Shown here: in pieces, positions 44,601-53,171 of the stretch
Numbering within the stretch: position 1 is the stretch's first letter
How the letters are laid out: every line of letters begins with the position of its first letter
Source: Dyadobacter jejuensis
GTDB taxonomy: Bacteria; Bacteroidota; Bacteroidia; Cytophagales; Spirosomataceae
NCBI RefSeq assembly: GCF_003149085.1
Contig: NZ_QGDT01000004.1
Coordinates: 124,001-188,000 of the forward strand
Length of the DNA stretch: 64,000 nucleotides
Direction: 5' to 3'
Notes under the pieces: generated by a model
Databases searched by the model: none
What the model saw: only the letters and a program-made list of their open reading frames with translations
What the model was told of the DNA's origin: nothing
Made by a program: the position numbers and the translations under genes

Positions 44601-45227
44601 ATCTACTTTCGATTGAGAAGGGGATACCACTACATCCTTAGGAGCAAAACCTACGAAACTAAAGGTAAGCGTTACCTCGCCATCTGGAGTTTCTATTTGG
44701 TAATTTCCTTCTCCATCCGTATTGCTTCCTCTTTGGGTGCCTTTTACGACAATGGATACTCCTGGTAGGCCCATACCCGTATCATCGATAACCTTACCAC
44801 TAATTTTGCGGTCCACCATACTTTGCTCTACGCTTTGGGTGGGGCGCATTAATGGGGTCGTAGTTTTTTGTCGTTTTAGGATGATTTGCTTTCCCGAAAC
44901 TTCAAAGTCCAAATCCAAAGGGGTCAAGATGGTTTTTAGTGCCACCCCTAATGGCTCCTTGTCTAGATGAATACTAACCGTCCGGTCGGCCTTGATAAGG
45001 GATGAACTGTACAAAAATTTGATATTAACCTGTGCTTCTATTCTTGATAGGGCAATTCCAACCGCCTCGTTCTTTAAATGAAGGGTGATTTTGTTGTTGA
45101 GAACCTCTTGTGCTTCACTCGTACGGGCAAAGGCAAGAGTAGAAATAAGGGCAGCTATGAGCAGCTGCGAAAAACTAAATCTCATAAGGGTCGTCCAGTG
45201 AGGATAGTTAAAAAACTTTTTTTGCAT
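41640..45227 (-). CDS. SusC/RagA TonB-dependent receptor with N-terminal STN signalling domain
   Basis: About 1,195 residues. After the signal peptide ([18 protein letters not shown]) comes an STN domain ([39 protein letters not shown]), then a carboxypeptidase-regulatory domain ([21 protein letters not shown]), plug ([54 protein letters not shown]) and a 22-strand barrel ending FLIGLNLSF. The ATG at 45227 is preferred to TTG at 45266. The STN domain should contact the periplasmic FecR anti-sigma encoded upstream, coupling ligand uptake to transcription. Confidence 0.95.
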   Translation of the reverse strand: [1195 protein letters not shown]

Positions 45228-45424
45228 AACTTTACAAAGTTTTGTTTGAGTATGATAATTGGACAAAACAAATCCTCTATCCGGTTATTCCGGATATCAT
45301 TACGATTTGAGGAAATTGGTGGAGGGTTGGTGATGCTGCAACATCATCAACCTTTTTTTATGAAGTACTACTGCATAAGCGGGGGGGATTTTAGTTAAAA
45401 ATTAGATTAGGTTTGTTATAGGTC

Positions 45425-46522
45425 TTATAAGCAACCCGGACCTTCGATCCAGATCTTGCCATCTTTTACGCTATACGTCGACTCCAACCCTTTGCATATC
45501 AGGTTGATTCGGTCAAAAAGACTCTCGTTGGTAAAAGATGCTGTCAAAACGCAGTTGCGGTATAAATTGCGATCGAATTCTATTTTAATTCCATATATCG
45601 CTTCAAGATTGTCCAATATGGCCCCCACGCCAGTATCCTGATACTGACTGACCTTACCCAGTTGGTAAGGAGTGAGCAAAGGGGCGGGATTTTCTATCAG
45701 TTGTTTTTCAATATCGATAATGTCCCGCGTATATATAGCACGCTGATTGGGGGTTAACGTGGCGTTTGGTCGCTGGTCTTTCTGCAAAAAGGAATGACTC
45801 TTTGATTTTCTGGAGAAAACCGAAACCTTACCCGTTTTTACCGCCACTTCCATCACTTTCGATTTTTCAAAGGCCTTTATAGTAAAACTGGTACCCAGTA
45901 CCTTCGTGACTAGCTCATGCGAATAGACGAAAAAAGGTTTATTCGCATTTTTTGTTACATTAAAGAAAGCTTCACCAGTAAGGTATACCTCCCGCTTTTC
46001 ATTGCGGGCGAATGCCGTGGGATAACTAAGCTTGCTATTGGGTTGTAGGGTAATGGTGCTACTATCGGGGAGTATGACCATTAAAGAACTCGGCCCCAAG
46101 TTTACCTTTTCAATAAGGGTATTTCGGATGGGGAAAGTCTGGGATTGGTAGCTGTAGTCAGGTTTTAAAACATAGGACCATATAGCCCAGCCGCATACGA
46201 GGAGTACAACGGCGGCGGCACTATAAGTTGCCAGGAATCGAAAGGTCCTATTGGGTGTGATTTGTTTTTCATCACTTACAATATAATGGTCAATTTGAGA
46301 CCACATGCTCGTCACCTGCTTTACTGTAGGTGCGTTTAAGTTGGACTCCTTATGCAGGCTGACCAGCAATTGCCTGGCCTGCTGTATTATTTCATTTTTT
46401 TCGGGATACTCCTCTATAACACCTTGCCAATAGGCATCAGACTCTGGGTCGGGTGCAAGGCACCATTCCCTAAAGGGCTGATACAAAAGGAAATCGTCTA
46501 ACTGGTAATGTTTATAGGACAT
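45425..46522 (-). CDS. FecR-family anti-sigma factor
   Basis: The 365-residue protein has a cytoplasmic N-terminal sigma-binding part (~1-85), a membrane helix (YSAAAVVLLVCGWAIWSYVL, ~93-112), a periplasmic FecR domain (LPDSSTITLQPNSKLSYPTAFARNEKREVYLTGEAFFNV) and a C-terminal DUF4974-type domain (VGAILDNLEAIYGIKIEFD to IWIEGPG). It transmits the SusC STN signal to the ECF sigma factor. It sits between sigma and susC on the same strand, the usual order. Confidence 0.95.
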   Translation of the reverse strand: MSYKHYQLDDFLLYQPFREWCLAPDPESDAYWQGVIEEYPEKNEIIQQARQLLVSLHKESNLNAPTVKQVTSMWSQIDHYIVSDEKQITPNRTFRFLATYSAAAVVLLVCGWAIWSYVLKPDYSYQSQTFPIRNTLIEKVNLGPSSLMVILPDSSTITLQPNSKLSYPTAFARNEKREVYLTGEAFFNVTKNANKPFFVYSHELVTKVLGTSFTIKAFEKSKVMEVAVKTGKVSVFSRKSKSHSFLQKDQRPNATLTPNQRAIYTRDIIDIEKQLIENPAPLLTPYQLGKVSQYQDTGVGAILDNLEAIYGIKIEFDRNLYRNCVLTASFTNESLFDRINLICKGLESTYSVKDGKIWIEGPGCL

Positions 46523-46613
46523 TTCTTATCCTGATTTGGGATATTTACTTAACTCGTTCTATAATACCAGAGACCACCTTGGGAGGTTTTAACTCACTTA
46601 ATTAGAAATTTTT

Positions 46614-47231
46614 TTATAATAAAAATAAAAATAGGAATAGAGAGAGGGCTAAAGCTAGATGTTTCAACTTCAGTACTGCCCTCTGAATTAGGTTACGGAC
46701 CGATTGTTCGTTGATTAGTAAAATGTCCGCTATTTCAGCATAGCTAAGGTCTTGATAGTAACGGAGCGTAAGGGCCTCATACTGGCGTAAAGGAAGGGAC
46801 TTGAGATGAAACTCCAGGTCCTTGCGTTGTTGAGTCTCCCCTTCTTGCTGAATAATCTCGTATTCTATAGGTACGGTGGGGGGTAAAATATCGGAATCTT
46901 CCGAATCGAGTTCCCGGAATCGGTTAATATGTCTTTTTTCGGCCTTGTAGATACGCCTTCTTAAGGAGCGAAAGAGGTAGTATTTAGGAGATACGGCCTC
47001 AGACAGGCGTTCGCGACTCTGCCACAGATCAATGAAAAGATCCTGAATGAGGTCCTCAATTACGGATGCATCTGGGAGTATTTTGTACCCATACGAATAC
47101 AAAACCCTAACGTAGCGCTTATACAGCTTTTCAAAGGCTTTGCTATCCCCTTGTTGAAAGGCACTCCAAAGCAATTGGTCTTCAGTATTGTCGGCGAAAG
47201 GGATCAAGAATAACGATGGATTTTTTATCAA
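46614..47231 (-). CDS. ECF RNA polymerase sigma factor (FecI/sigma-70 Bacteroidota family)
   Basis: The 205-residue protein shows region 2 (GDSKAFEKLYKRYVRVLYSYGYKI; IEDLIQDLFIDLWQSRERL) and region 4 (LRQYEALTLRYYQDLSYAEIADILLINEQSVRNLIQRAVLKLK). The frame contains no methionine codon; the only plausible start is TTG at 47231 (M-I-K-N-P), preceded by an in-frame stop upstream. A hydrophobic Leu/Phe tail ends the protein. It should direct transcription of the FecR-SusC-SusD genes. Confidence 0.92.
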   Translation of the reverse strand: MIKNPSLFLIPFADNTEDQLLWSAFQQGDSKAFEKLYKRYVRVLYSYGYKILPDASVIEDLIQDLFIDLWQSRERLSEAVSPKYYLFRSLRRRIYKAEKRHINRFRELDSEDSDILPPTVPIEYEIIQQEGETQQRKDLEFHLKSLPLRQYEALTLRYYQDLSYAEIADILLINEQSVRNLIQRAVLKLKHLALALSLFLFLFLL

Positions 47232-47505
47232 AAGTATTAAAATCTTACTATATATGATATTCTAAAGGATAATATATTCTTAATATTGATATAATTTAAG
47301 CTTATTTTAATCAAATAATGTCAAATTCATCATTTCAAGCTAAGGGCTCAAGTGCTATACAGAGCAGTTAATGTGCGGTAACATCGCATGATGGAGAGTA
47401 GACAACTGGACTCATTTTAATGCCTCGGACTGGGGAATCCTCCATGGGGCTTTTCGTGGCATGATCTTTGTGCTCTTAATCTAAAAACATGAACGATTTA
47501 TTAAT

Positions 47506-48081
47506 ATGAAAAAATTAAGCATCACATTCGTATTGGTTATCACGGCCTTGATGGCCCAAGCCCAGACATTTAGCTTTGGACCCAAAGTAGGACTCAATGT
47601 CAGCAATTATACCGGGGGAAATATAGAATCGGACGCCTTGGTGGGAGCCCACCTGGGTGGTATCTTGAACTTTGGCATAGGGCAGAACTTCTCCATTCAA
47701 CCGGAGGTGTTGTTTTCTACACAAGGAGCCAAAATCGACGTGGCGGGGAGTAAGAGAGATTATAAAACGTCCTATGTTACGGTTCCTGTGTTGTTTAAGC
47801 TTAAAGCCAATGGAGGCCTTTTCGTGGAGTTGGGGCCGCAGTTTGGCTTCCGGACCTCCGAGGATATTCCGGATCAAACCATCGATCATTTTGCCAAAAA
47901 CCTAGATTTAGCAGCAGCCTTAGGTCTGGGATATCAAGCCAATTTTGGACTTGGTTTCGGCGCAAGATATATTGCTGGCCTATCCAAGGTAGGTAACTTT
48001 GATGCGGGTAATATTGGTCCCGATTTTAAGAACAGTGTTCTCCAGTTTAGCATCTATTATGCCATACCAGTCGTGAAATAA
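47506..48081 (+). CDS. PorT-like outer-membrane beta-barrel protein
   Basis: Signal peptide (LSITFVLVITALMAQAQ), then about 170 residues with alternating barrel strands: FSFGPKVGLNVSNYTG, LVGAHLGGILNFGIGQNFSIQPEVLFSTQGAKI, SYVTVPVLFKLKANGGLFVELGPQFGF, ALGLGYQANFGLGFGARYIAGLSKV. This is the porin/PorT-like family (PF13568), common and functionally undefined in Bacteroidota. A strong terminator follows. Confidence 0.9.
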   Translation: MKKLSITFVLVITALMAQAQTFSFGPKVGLNVSNYTGGNIESDALVGAHLGGILNFGIGQNFSIQPEVLFSTQGAKIDVAGSKRDYKTSYVTVPVLFKLKANGGLFVELGPQFGFRTSEDIPDQTIDHFAKNLDLAAALGLGYQANFGLGFGARYIAGLSKVGNFDAGNIGPDFKNSVLQFSIYYAIPVVK

Positions 48082-48111
48082 GATTAGTAACATCCATTTA
48101 CATCAGTAGGC

Positions 48112-48157
48112 ATGGCCCTCACCAAGGAGATTTTCCCCAGGTGAGGGCCATTTTTTA
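48112..48157 (+). terminator. Strong intrinsic terminator after the barrel gene
   Basis: ATGGCCCTCACC (48112-48123) pairs with GGTGAGGGCCAT (48140-48151), followed by six T. Confidence 0.92.
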
Positions 48158-48372
48158 TAGACGGGATTTTCTAAGAGATCAATTTTATTCGAATGGAGTT
48201 TTTATTATAAAGCATATAATTTTATTTCTATACTGAATAGAAAACTATGCAAATGATTTAGATTATTTATTTAGATTTGCGGTCATTTTAAATTGCCCTA
48301 TAGAGGTAATGTGGTGAAGTTTGATTTTAATCCGGGTTTTCTTGTCAAGAAAACTCGTCGAAAATGTTCTAA

Positions 48373-48558
48373 TTATTGTCCAGAAGTGGGGATCTTACTC
48401 GTTGGCGTAAGTGACTTTTTGCGCTTCATTTTTACGGTCAAATTGATCAAGAAGTAGAGAATAAGCAGGGGGGATACCAAAAGAGCGGCAACTAACGTGG
48501 CTACGATTAGAATAGATCCTAAAATTAAATGGAGGGTGACTCTTACTGCTTTATTCAT
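48373..48558 (-). CDS. Possible small membrane protein
   Basis: A 61-residue frame with a long hydrophobic centre (LHLILGSILIVATLVAALLVSPLLILYFLI) flanked by basic residues (MNKAVR; KMKRKKS). This looks like one or two membrane helices with a cytoplasmic basic tail. No family recognised; ATG at 48558 with an A-rich leader. Confidence 0.45.
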   Translation of the reverse strand: MNKAVRVTLHLILGSILIVATLVAALLVSPLLILYFLINLTVKMKRKKSLTPTSKIPTSGQ

Positions 48559-48743
48559 TTGACTGGTCGGAATACGGAGCTGTTACTTCGCTCATTATAA
48601 GAATAATACGGGGTTTACAGCCCTAAAGATGGCAAATAAAAGGTTACTAGAAAATACTTACTTATTTAAATGCAAATTTTAGATTTTCAGATTTCCTGCC
48701 AAGAGAGATTGTCTAGCATTGTTTAATTATTATTTTTTTTTGA

Positions 48744-49250
48744 ATGAAAATTTGGGTATTCGTTTCGCTTTGGTCCTTAGTATATTTCCCGACCATGGCC
48801 CAGGATAAGATTGTCATGCATAATGGCGAAATTATAGAAGGGAAGGTTAACTTCCTCACTACTAGTGAAGTACATTACAGAAGTAACACCACGCTTAAGG
48901 CCGAAACGATTCCTAAGCCGCTCGTTGAAAAAATAATCTATAAAAAAGGGATTGTAGAAGGGATTTCGACGAAGGTCGACGTGCAGGGGGCCAAGGACTG
49001 GGAGAAGGTACAGCTTACCGATAATCCTTTAAAAGTTAAGGGGCTGACGCCAAAGGGGGAGATTGGGATCCGTAGCATAGGGGATATAAAGCTCTCTGGA
49101 GTGAATGGTTATGAAAACAAGGAGCTACAGCGGGTAAAAAAGCTAGCAGCGAAGCAAGAAGGGCATTTGATATTCTTAACCAAAGAAAACAAGTTGGATG
49201 CGGGGCGTTCTAAGCATAAAATGGAAAAGGCCATTATCTACGGGTATTAA
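48744..49250 (+). CDS. Exported protein of unknown function
   Basis: Signal peptide (IWVFVSLWSLVYFPTMAQ), then DKIVMHNGEIIEGKVNFLTTSEVHYRSN, an SH3/Sm-like beta pattern often seen at the start of Bacteroidota exported proteins with no known function (xxGxxIxGKV). Total 168 residues, basic. Its 3' end codes part of a terminator shared with the converging SDR gene. Confidence 0.7.
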   Translation: MKIWVFVSLWSLVYFPTMAQDKIVMHNGEIIEGKVNFLTTSEVHYRSNTTLKAETIPKPLVEKIIYKKGIVEGISTKVDVQGAKDWEKVQLTDNPLKVKGLTPKGEIGIRSIGDIKLSGVNGYENKELQRVKKLAAKQEGHLIFLTKENKLDAGRSKHKMEKAIIYGY

Positions 49251-49268
49251 CCCGAAACAATGGCCTTT
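49226..49268. terminator. Shared terminator hairpin overlapping the 3' coding end
   Basis: AAAGGCCATT (49226-49235) pairs with AATGGCCTTT (49259-49268), with an inner CGGGT/ACCCG pairing. The left arm lies within the last codons of the upstream gene; the SDR stop is at 49273 on the other strand. Confidence 0.75.
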
Positions 49269-49272
49269 AGGT

Positions 49273-50073
49273 TTACTCCGGTATATTTTTACGAACCTGA
49301 TCGAAAAGAACATTAGGCAAAAATCTTTTTAAGTATATAGCCGCTACTTCTTTTAATCCGCCAATGTAGATTTCTTTTTTATCCTTTTTTACCGCCTTTA
49401 GGATGGTCTGTGCGCAAGTTTCCGGGGGGATCCCGTTGGCCTGATTTTGGTCCATCTTTCCAAATTTTCCTCCCCCTTCATTCAGCGCGTTCAATGAAAT
49501 ATTGGTGCGGATGTAACCAGGACATACCGTAGTAACGCCTATGCCATACTGATAACCTTCGGCCCGAAGCGAATCATAAAAGCCATGAAGCGCATGTTTG
49601 GACGCATTATAGCCCGATCGCATAATGGTTCCAATTTTTCCGGCTACGCTACTCATGACTATAAAATGCCCTTCCTTTTGTGCCATCATATGGGGTAGGA
49701 CGGCCTTGGTGAGTGCTACCGTACTAAAGAAGTTGACGTCCATGAGTCGCTTATAAACAGTAAAATCCGTTTCATTTATATAGGATCGTTGACTCACTCC
49801 GGCATTATGGACCATCAGGTCTATTCGGCCAAATTTCTGGATGATTTTGTCGACAGCGGGTTGGGCTTGCTCAAAGTCGGTGACGTCGAGAGGAAGCACT
49901 AGGATGCGATCGTCGGGCAATTTGCTTTTGTTTTTAACCCTTTCTAGTTCCTCTATTCGGCGTGCTGATATCACTAGCTTAGCCCCTTCCTGGGCGAAGG
50001 CTAAGGTTAGGGCTTCTCCTATTCCGGAGGATGCTCCGGTAATCCAAACGATTTTGTGGTTAAAATTTTTCAT
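49273..50073 (-). CDS. Classical short-chain dehydrogenase/reductase
   Basis: The 266-residue SDR has TGASSGIGE (~12-20), NAGVSQRS, the catalytic Ser in VMSSVAGKIG and YNASK (~155-159), and a C-terminal membrane-proximal tail like the DHRS7 group. Cofactor NAD(P); substrate unknown. Its ATG abuts the stop of the LD-carboxypeptidase (50073/50074), so the two are co-transcribed. Confidence 0.9.
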   Translation of the reverse strand: MKNFNHKIVWITGASSGIGEALTLAFAQEGAKLVISARRIEELERVKNKSKLPDDRILVLPLDVTDFEQAQPAVDKIIQKFGRIDLMVHNAGVSQRSYINETDFTVYKRLMDVNFFSTVALTKAVLPHMMAQKEGHFIVMSSVAGKIGTIMRSGYNASKHALHGFYDSLRAEGYQYGIGVTTVCPGYIRTNISLNALNEGGGKFGKMDQNQANGIPPETCAQTILKAVKKDKKEIYIGGLKEVAAIYLKRFLPNVLFDQVRKNIPE

Positions 50074-51024
50074 CTATGATCGGGTGATCGGGTTGGTATT
50101 AGAAAAGTAAAGGATAGATTCGGTTGCCGAAACCTCCAGGACGGCTGGTGCTCCTATTCGGAGTGGTCGGTTGTCGGCTACATGTCCGGCAGGGAAGTTA
50201 TGGCATACCGGATAGTGGTATTCTTGGATATGTTCTGCTATAATCTCGGTATATGTTTGCCCAAATGTGGGATCCGAATTATCTTTCATATCCGTAAATT
50301 GTCCAATAATGATACCTGCCAATCCAGCTAATTTTCCAGCCCTTTTCAGTTGAAGCATCATGCGGTCGAGGTTGTACAGGTATTCGTTAATATCCTCTAT
50401 AAATAGGATACAGCCTCGGGTGTCGACCTCGGAGGCGCTACCGATCAGGTGCGACAGCAAGCACAGGTTGCCTCCCACCAGATTCCCTTCGGCGCGTCCT
50501 AGCCTGTTGAGGGCATGTGGCGGACAGTGATAGGCAGGCTCTTCTCCAAAAAGCATATTTTTTAGCGCCAAGCTCGCTTGCTCGGCACCGATCAACGACA
50601 TCGATTTAACCATGGGGCCATGTATGCTTTGTACCCCTATGTTGTACAAATGGTTGCCTAGTACGGTGAGGTCGCTGAAGCCGATGATCCATTTGGGGTT
50701 TTCCAAAAACTTGGTAAAGTCGAGTTGGTCAATAATTCGAGAACAGCCATACCCCCCACGAGCGGCAAAGATGGCTTTTAGCTCTGGATGATCGAGCATA
50801 GTTTGCAGATCCTGGCTACGGCGTTGGTCCGTATCGGAAAACTGAAAATAGCCGCTATGCAGGGTCTGACCCTCTACGACCTTGAGGCCCCAGTCGTCGG
50901 TGAGGGTGGCTATCCCTTCCTGCAGGTCTTCGTAGCGAACGATACTGGCTGGAGCTAATAGGCCCACTGCGTCGCCGGCACGCAAATCGGCCGGTCGTCT
51001 GGGAGATGTATTTATATCTATCAA
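50074..51024 (-). CDS. LD-carboxypeptidase (peptidase S66, MccF/LdcA-like)
   Basis: The 316 residues match S66: AVGLLAPAS, FAARGGYGCSRIIDQLDF, nucleophile Ser in IIGFSDLTVL (~113), catalytic Glu in FIEDINEYLYNLDRMML and His in NFPAGHVADN. Enzymes of this family remove D-Ala from murein tetrapeptides during recycling, or inactivate microcin C-type peptides. No signal peptide, so cytoplasmic. Directly upstream of the SDR on the same strand. Confidence 0.92.
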   Translation of the reverse strand: MIDINTSPRRPADLRAGDAVGLLAPASIVRYEDLQEGIATLTDDWGLKVVEGQTLHSGYFQFSDTDQRRSQDLQTMLDHPELKAIFAARGGYGCSRIIDQLDFTKFLENPKWIIGFSDLTVLGNHLYNIGVQSIHGPMVKSMSLIGAEQASLALKNMLFGEEPAYHCPPHALNRLGRAEGNLVGGNLCLLSHLIGSASEVDTRGCILFIEDINEYLYNLDRMMLQLKRAGKLAGLAGIIIGQFTDMKDNSDPTFGQTYTEIIAEHIQEYHYPVCHNFPAGHVADNRPLRIGAPAVLEVSATESILYFSNTNPITRS

Positions 51025-51105
51025 AACTGATTATGTACTAAAACTTGAAATATGGTGCGTTTCTAAAACCCGGCGAATGGTGGGCGGTGGGGGGTGGGGG
51101 GAGCG

Positions 51106-51432
51106 TTATATAAATATTACATCTTCCACCAATTCAGAACCCATTTCCCGGTTGATGAGCTCGATGATTTTACTTTTGGCCCTTACCAACTCATTCCGTA
51201 AAGGAGCCGATTCTATTTGCAAATACAGCGATCGATCCTTGATGAATACTTTCTTGGTACGAGAGGCAATGGTAGATCCCATAATTTTATCCCAATGAGC
51301 CACTACATACGACTGCTCGAAGCGGTTGCGAAGCTGGTACTTGTCTAGCATTTGCTCTATGGCGTCCTTGAGAGGGGTTACCCCTGGGCGCCTAGAGGCT
51401 TTTTCTCGATCGAATCTATATTGTTGTGCCAT
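51106..51432 (-). CDS. DUF721 (DciA-like) protein
   Basis: From MAQQYRFDREKASRRPGVTPLKDAIEQMLDKYQL the 108 residues match DUF721, with the SLYLQIESAPLRNELVRAKSKIIELIN helix-strand core. Some DUF721 proteins (DciA) load the replicative helicase in bacteria lacking DnaC; whether this one does is inference. The ORF is open to 51492, but the extra residues are hydrophobic and unlike the family. Confidence 0.82.
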   Translation of the reverse strand: MAQQYRFDREKASRRPGVTPLKDAIEQMLDKYQLRNRFEQSYVVAHWDKIMGSTIASRTKKVFIKDRSLYLQIESAPLRNELVRAKSKIIELINREMGSELVEDVIFI

Positions 51433-51654
51433 GAGTCGTAAGATATGAAAACAAAGATAAAAAAGTAAATGTGGACCTACTAGTAAATACATAAATCCAA
51501 ACGAATTTAAATGGGCCCACTGGCCGGGGTGGTATCAGCCGGCAATGGGCCTCTATGGCCCATTTTCTTCCAGAGCGTGGATATAAAATTTGGTATTTTG
51601 GAGCTGGAGACTTAATATTGTGCTATCAAGTCAATTGCTTCACATATTCTGGCG

Positions 51655-51770
51655 ATTGATTTATAGAGAAGAGGCGAGAGAATGGGCTCTACGAACCTCT
51701 GGCAACCTGCTACCACTGTTGGAGAAAGGTGCTAATTCCCACCTAAGCAATTAGGAAATATAAACTCAAT
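51655..51770 (+). promoter_or_regulatory. SAM-I-type (S-box) riboswitch upstream of metX
   Basis: Conserved S-box landmarks are present: GAGGCGAGAGAATGGGCTCT, then GAACCTCTGGCAACC, and AAGGTGCTAATTCCCACC. Closing helix P1 is formed by ATTGATTTATA (51655-51665) and TATAAACTCAAT (51759-51770) with one bulge. SAM binding should lower expression of homoserine O-acetyltransferase, 220 bp downstream. The expression platform is not obvious: no strong terminator stem was found in 51771-51990. Confidence 0.88.
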
Positions 51771-51776
51771 TCGTTG

Positions 51777-51941
51777 ATGCATATTTTATTCTATTTAGCG
51801 GGAAGCGTACAAGCTTCAATTCATTCACATCTCAGTTGGCCTTCTCCAAAGCCAGCAAGGGCCTCTGTTTTTGTCCAGAGCAGCCGTTTACTTGCTAGCT
51901 ATGGGATAGATGTGGCTGTAGATAAGGATCGATGGCTCTAA
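51777..51941 (+). CDS. Small ORF between the SAM riboswitch and metX
   Basis: An ATG 6 bp after the aptamer opens a 54-codon frame (MHILFYLAGSVQASIHSHLS ... LLASYGIDVAVDKDRW) ending at 51941. It has no recognised family. It could be a leader peptide tying riboswitch state to metX translation, a relic, or chance. Confidence 0.3.
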   Translation: MHILFYLAGSVQASIHSHLSWPSPKPARASVFVQSSRLLASYGIDVAVDKDRWL

Positions 51942-51990
51942 TGGGTATAGCAAATTGATAGTAATAGGTTCACGACAACAAAAACATGAA

Positions 51991-53034
51991 ATGGCGAATA
52001 TGCAAGCCGAACAAAAAATATTTAAATATCCCTACGCGTACACACTAGAATTGGGTCAGGAATTGAGTGGGTTTGAGTTGTCCTATACTACTTACGGTAC
52101 TCGTAACGAGGCCGACGATAATATCGTTTGGATTTGCCATGCCCTTACGGGTAGCTCCAATGTAACCGAATGGTGGGACGGCCTGGTAGGAGCGGGGAAA
52201 TACTTTGATCCGGAAAAAGACTTTATCATTTGTGCCAATGTGCTGGGTTCGGCCTATGGCTCTACCGGTCCCCTATCTACCAATCCCGCTACCAAGGAGC
52301 CATACTATAGAGACTTTCCCGTCGTAACGGTCAAGGATGTGGTGGGCGCTTTGGATCTACTAAGGGAGGAGCTTGGAATTCGTAAAATTAAACTTTGTAT
52401 TGGCGGTTCATTGGGGGGGCAACAGGCCGTAGAGTGGGCCGTAGAGGTTCCCGATCTTTTTGAACAATTGATTCTGATTGCCGCCAATGCGGTGCATTCG
52501 CCTTGGGGAGTGGCCTTCAACGAGTCTCAGCGCATAGCAATGGAGGCAGATGCTAGTTTTATGGAGAAGCGTGCCGATGGTGGTAAACTGGGGATGAAGG
52601 CTGCTCGGTCTATGGCCCTGCTGTCGTATCGTAATTATGATACCTACAACTTTACCCAGGCCCGGGACAACCCTGACCAAGTCGATAATTTTAGGGCTTC
52701 ATCCTATCAACAGTACCAAGGGGAAAAATTTATGAAACGGTTTAATGCCTTTTCCTATTGGACGCTTACCAAGCTGATGGACTCCCATAATGTGGGGAGA
52801 AATAGAGGGGGGATTGTACATGCACTGGGCATGGTAAAGGCCAAAACGCTGGTGCTAGGAATAAAATCGGATATTTTGTTCCCACCTGCCGAACAACAAT
52901 TCTTAGCGCGTCATATCCCTATGGCCACTTACCAGGAAATTGATTCGCTATATGGTCACGATGGATTCCTGATAGAGTATAAGCAGCTCACTCAAATTAT
53001 AAGAGGCTGGCAACAGGACAAAGGATATCTGTAA
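51991..53034 (+). CDS. metX: Homoserine O-acetyltransferase
   Basis: The 347-residue alpha/beta hydrolase-fold acyltransferase has ALTGSSNVTEWWDG, FIICANVLGSAYGSTGP, nucleophile elbow CIGGSLGGQQAVEW, Asp in IKSDILFPPAEQ and His in YGHDGFLIE, the MetX triad. It transfers acetyl (or succinyl) from CoA to homoserine in methionine synthesis. ATG at 51991 is preferred; ATG at 52000 is possible and an upstream TTG at 51955 is less likely. The SAM riboswitch upstream supports methionine feedback. A terminator follows. Confidence 0.95.
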   Translation: MANMQAEQKIFKYPYAYTLELGQELSGFELSYTTYGTRNEADDNIVWICHALTGSSNVTEWWDGLVGAGKYFDPEKDFIICANVLGSAYGSTGPLSTNPATKEPYYRDFPVVTVKDVVGALDLLREELGIRKIKLCIGGSLGGQQAVEWAVEVPDLFEQLILIAANAVHSPWGVAFNESQRIAMEADASFMEKRADGGKLGMKAARSMALLSYRNYDTYNFTQARDNPDQVDNFRASSYQQYQGEKFMKRFNAFSYWTLTKLMDSHNVGRNRGGIVHALGMVKAKTLVLGIKSDILFPPAEQQFLARHIPMATYQEIDSLYGHDGFLIEYKQLTQIIRGWQQDKGYL

Positions 53035-53070
53035 GCAGCTATAGGTCGCACCAACTACAAAAAAATACTT

Positions 53071-53113
53071 CCCCGGATCGGAGCCTTATAAGGGCCTGTC
53101 CGGGGATTTTTTA
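53071..53113 (+). terminator. Intrinsic terminator after metX
   Basis: CCCCGGA (53071-53077) pairs with TCCGGGG (53099-53105), followed by ATTTTTTA. Confidence 0.88.
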
Positions 53114-53171
53114 TTATAGTTTTCAAGTAAATGCTGAATCGGTTCAATCCTGGGCTTTTTCTATTTTAAGT

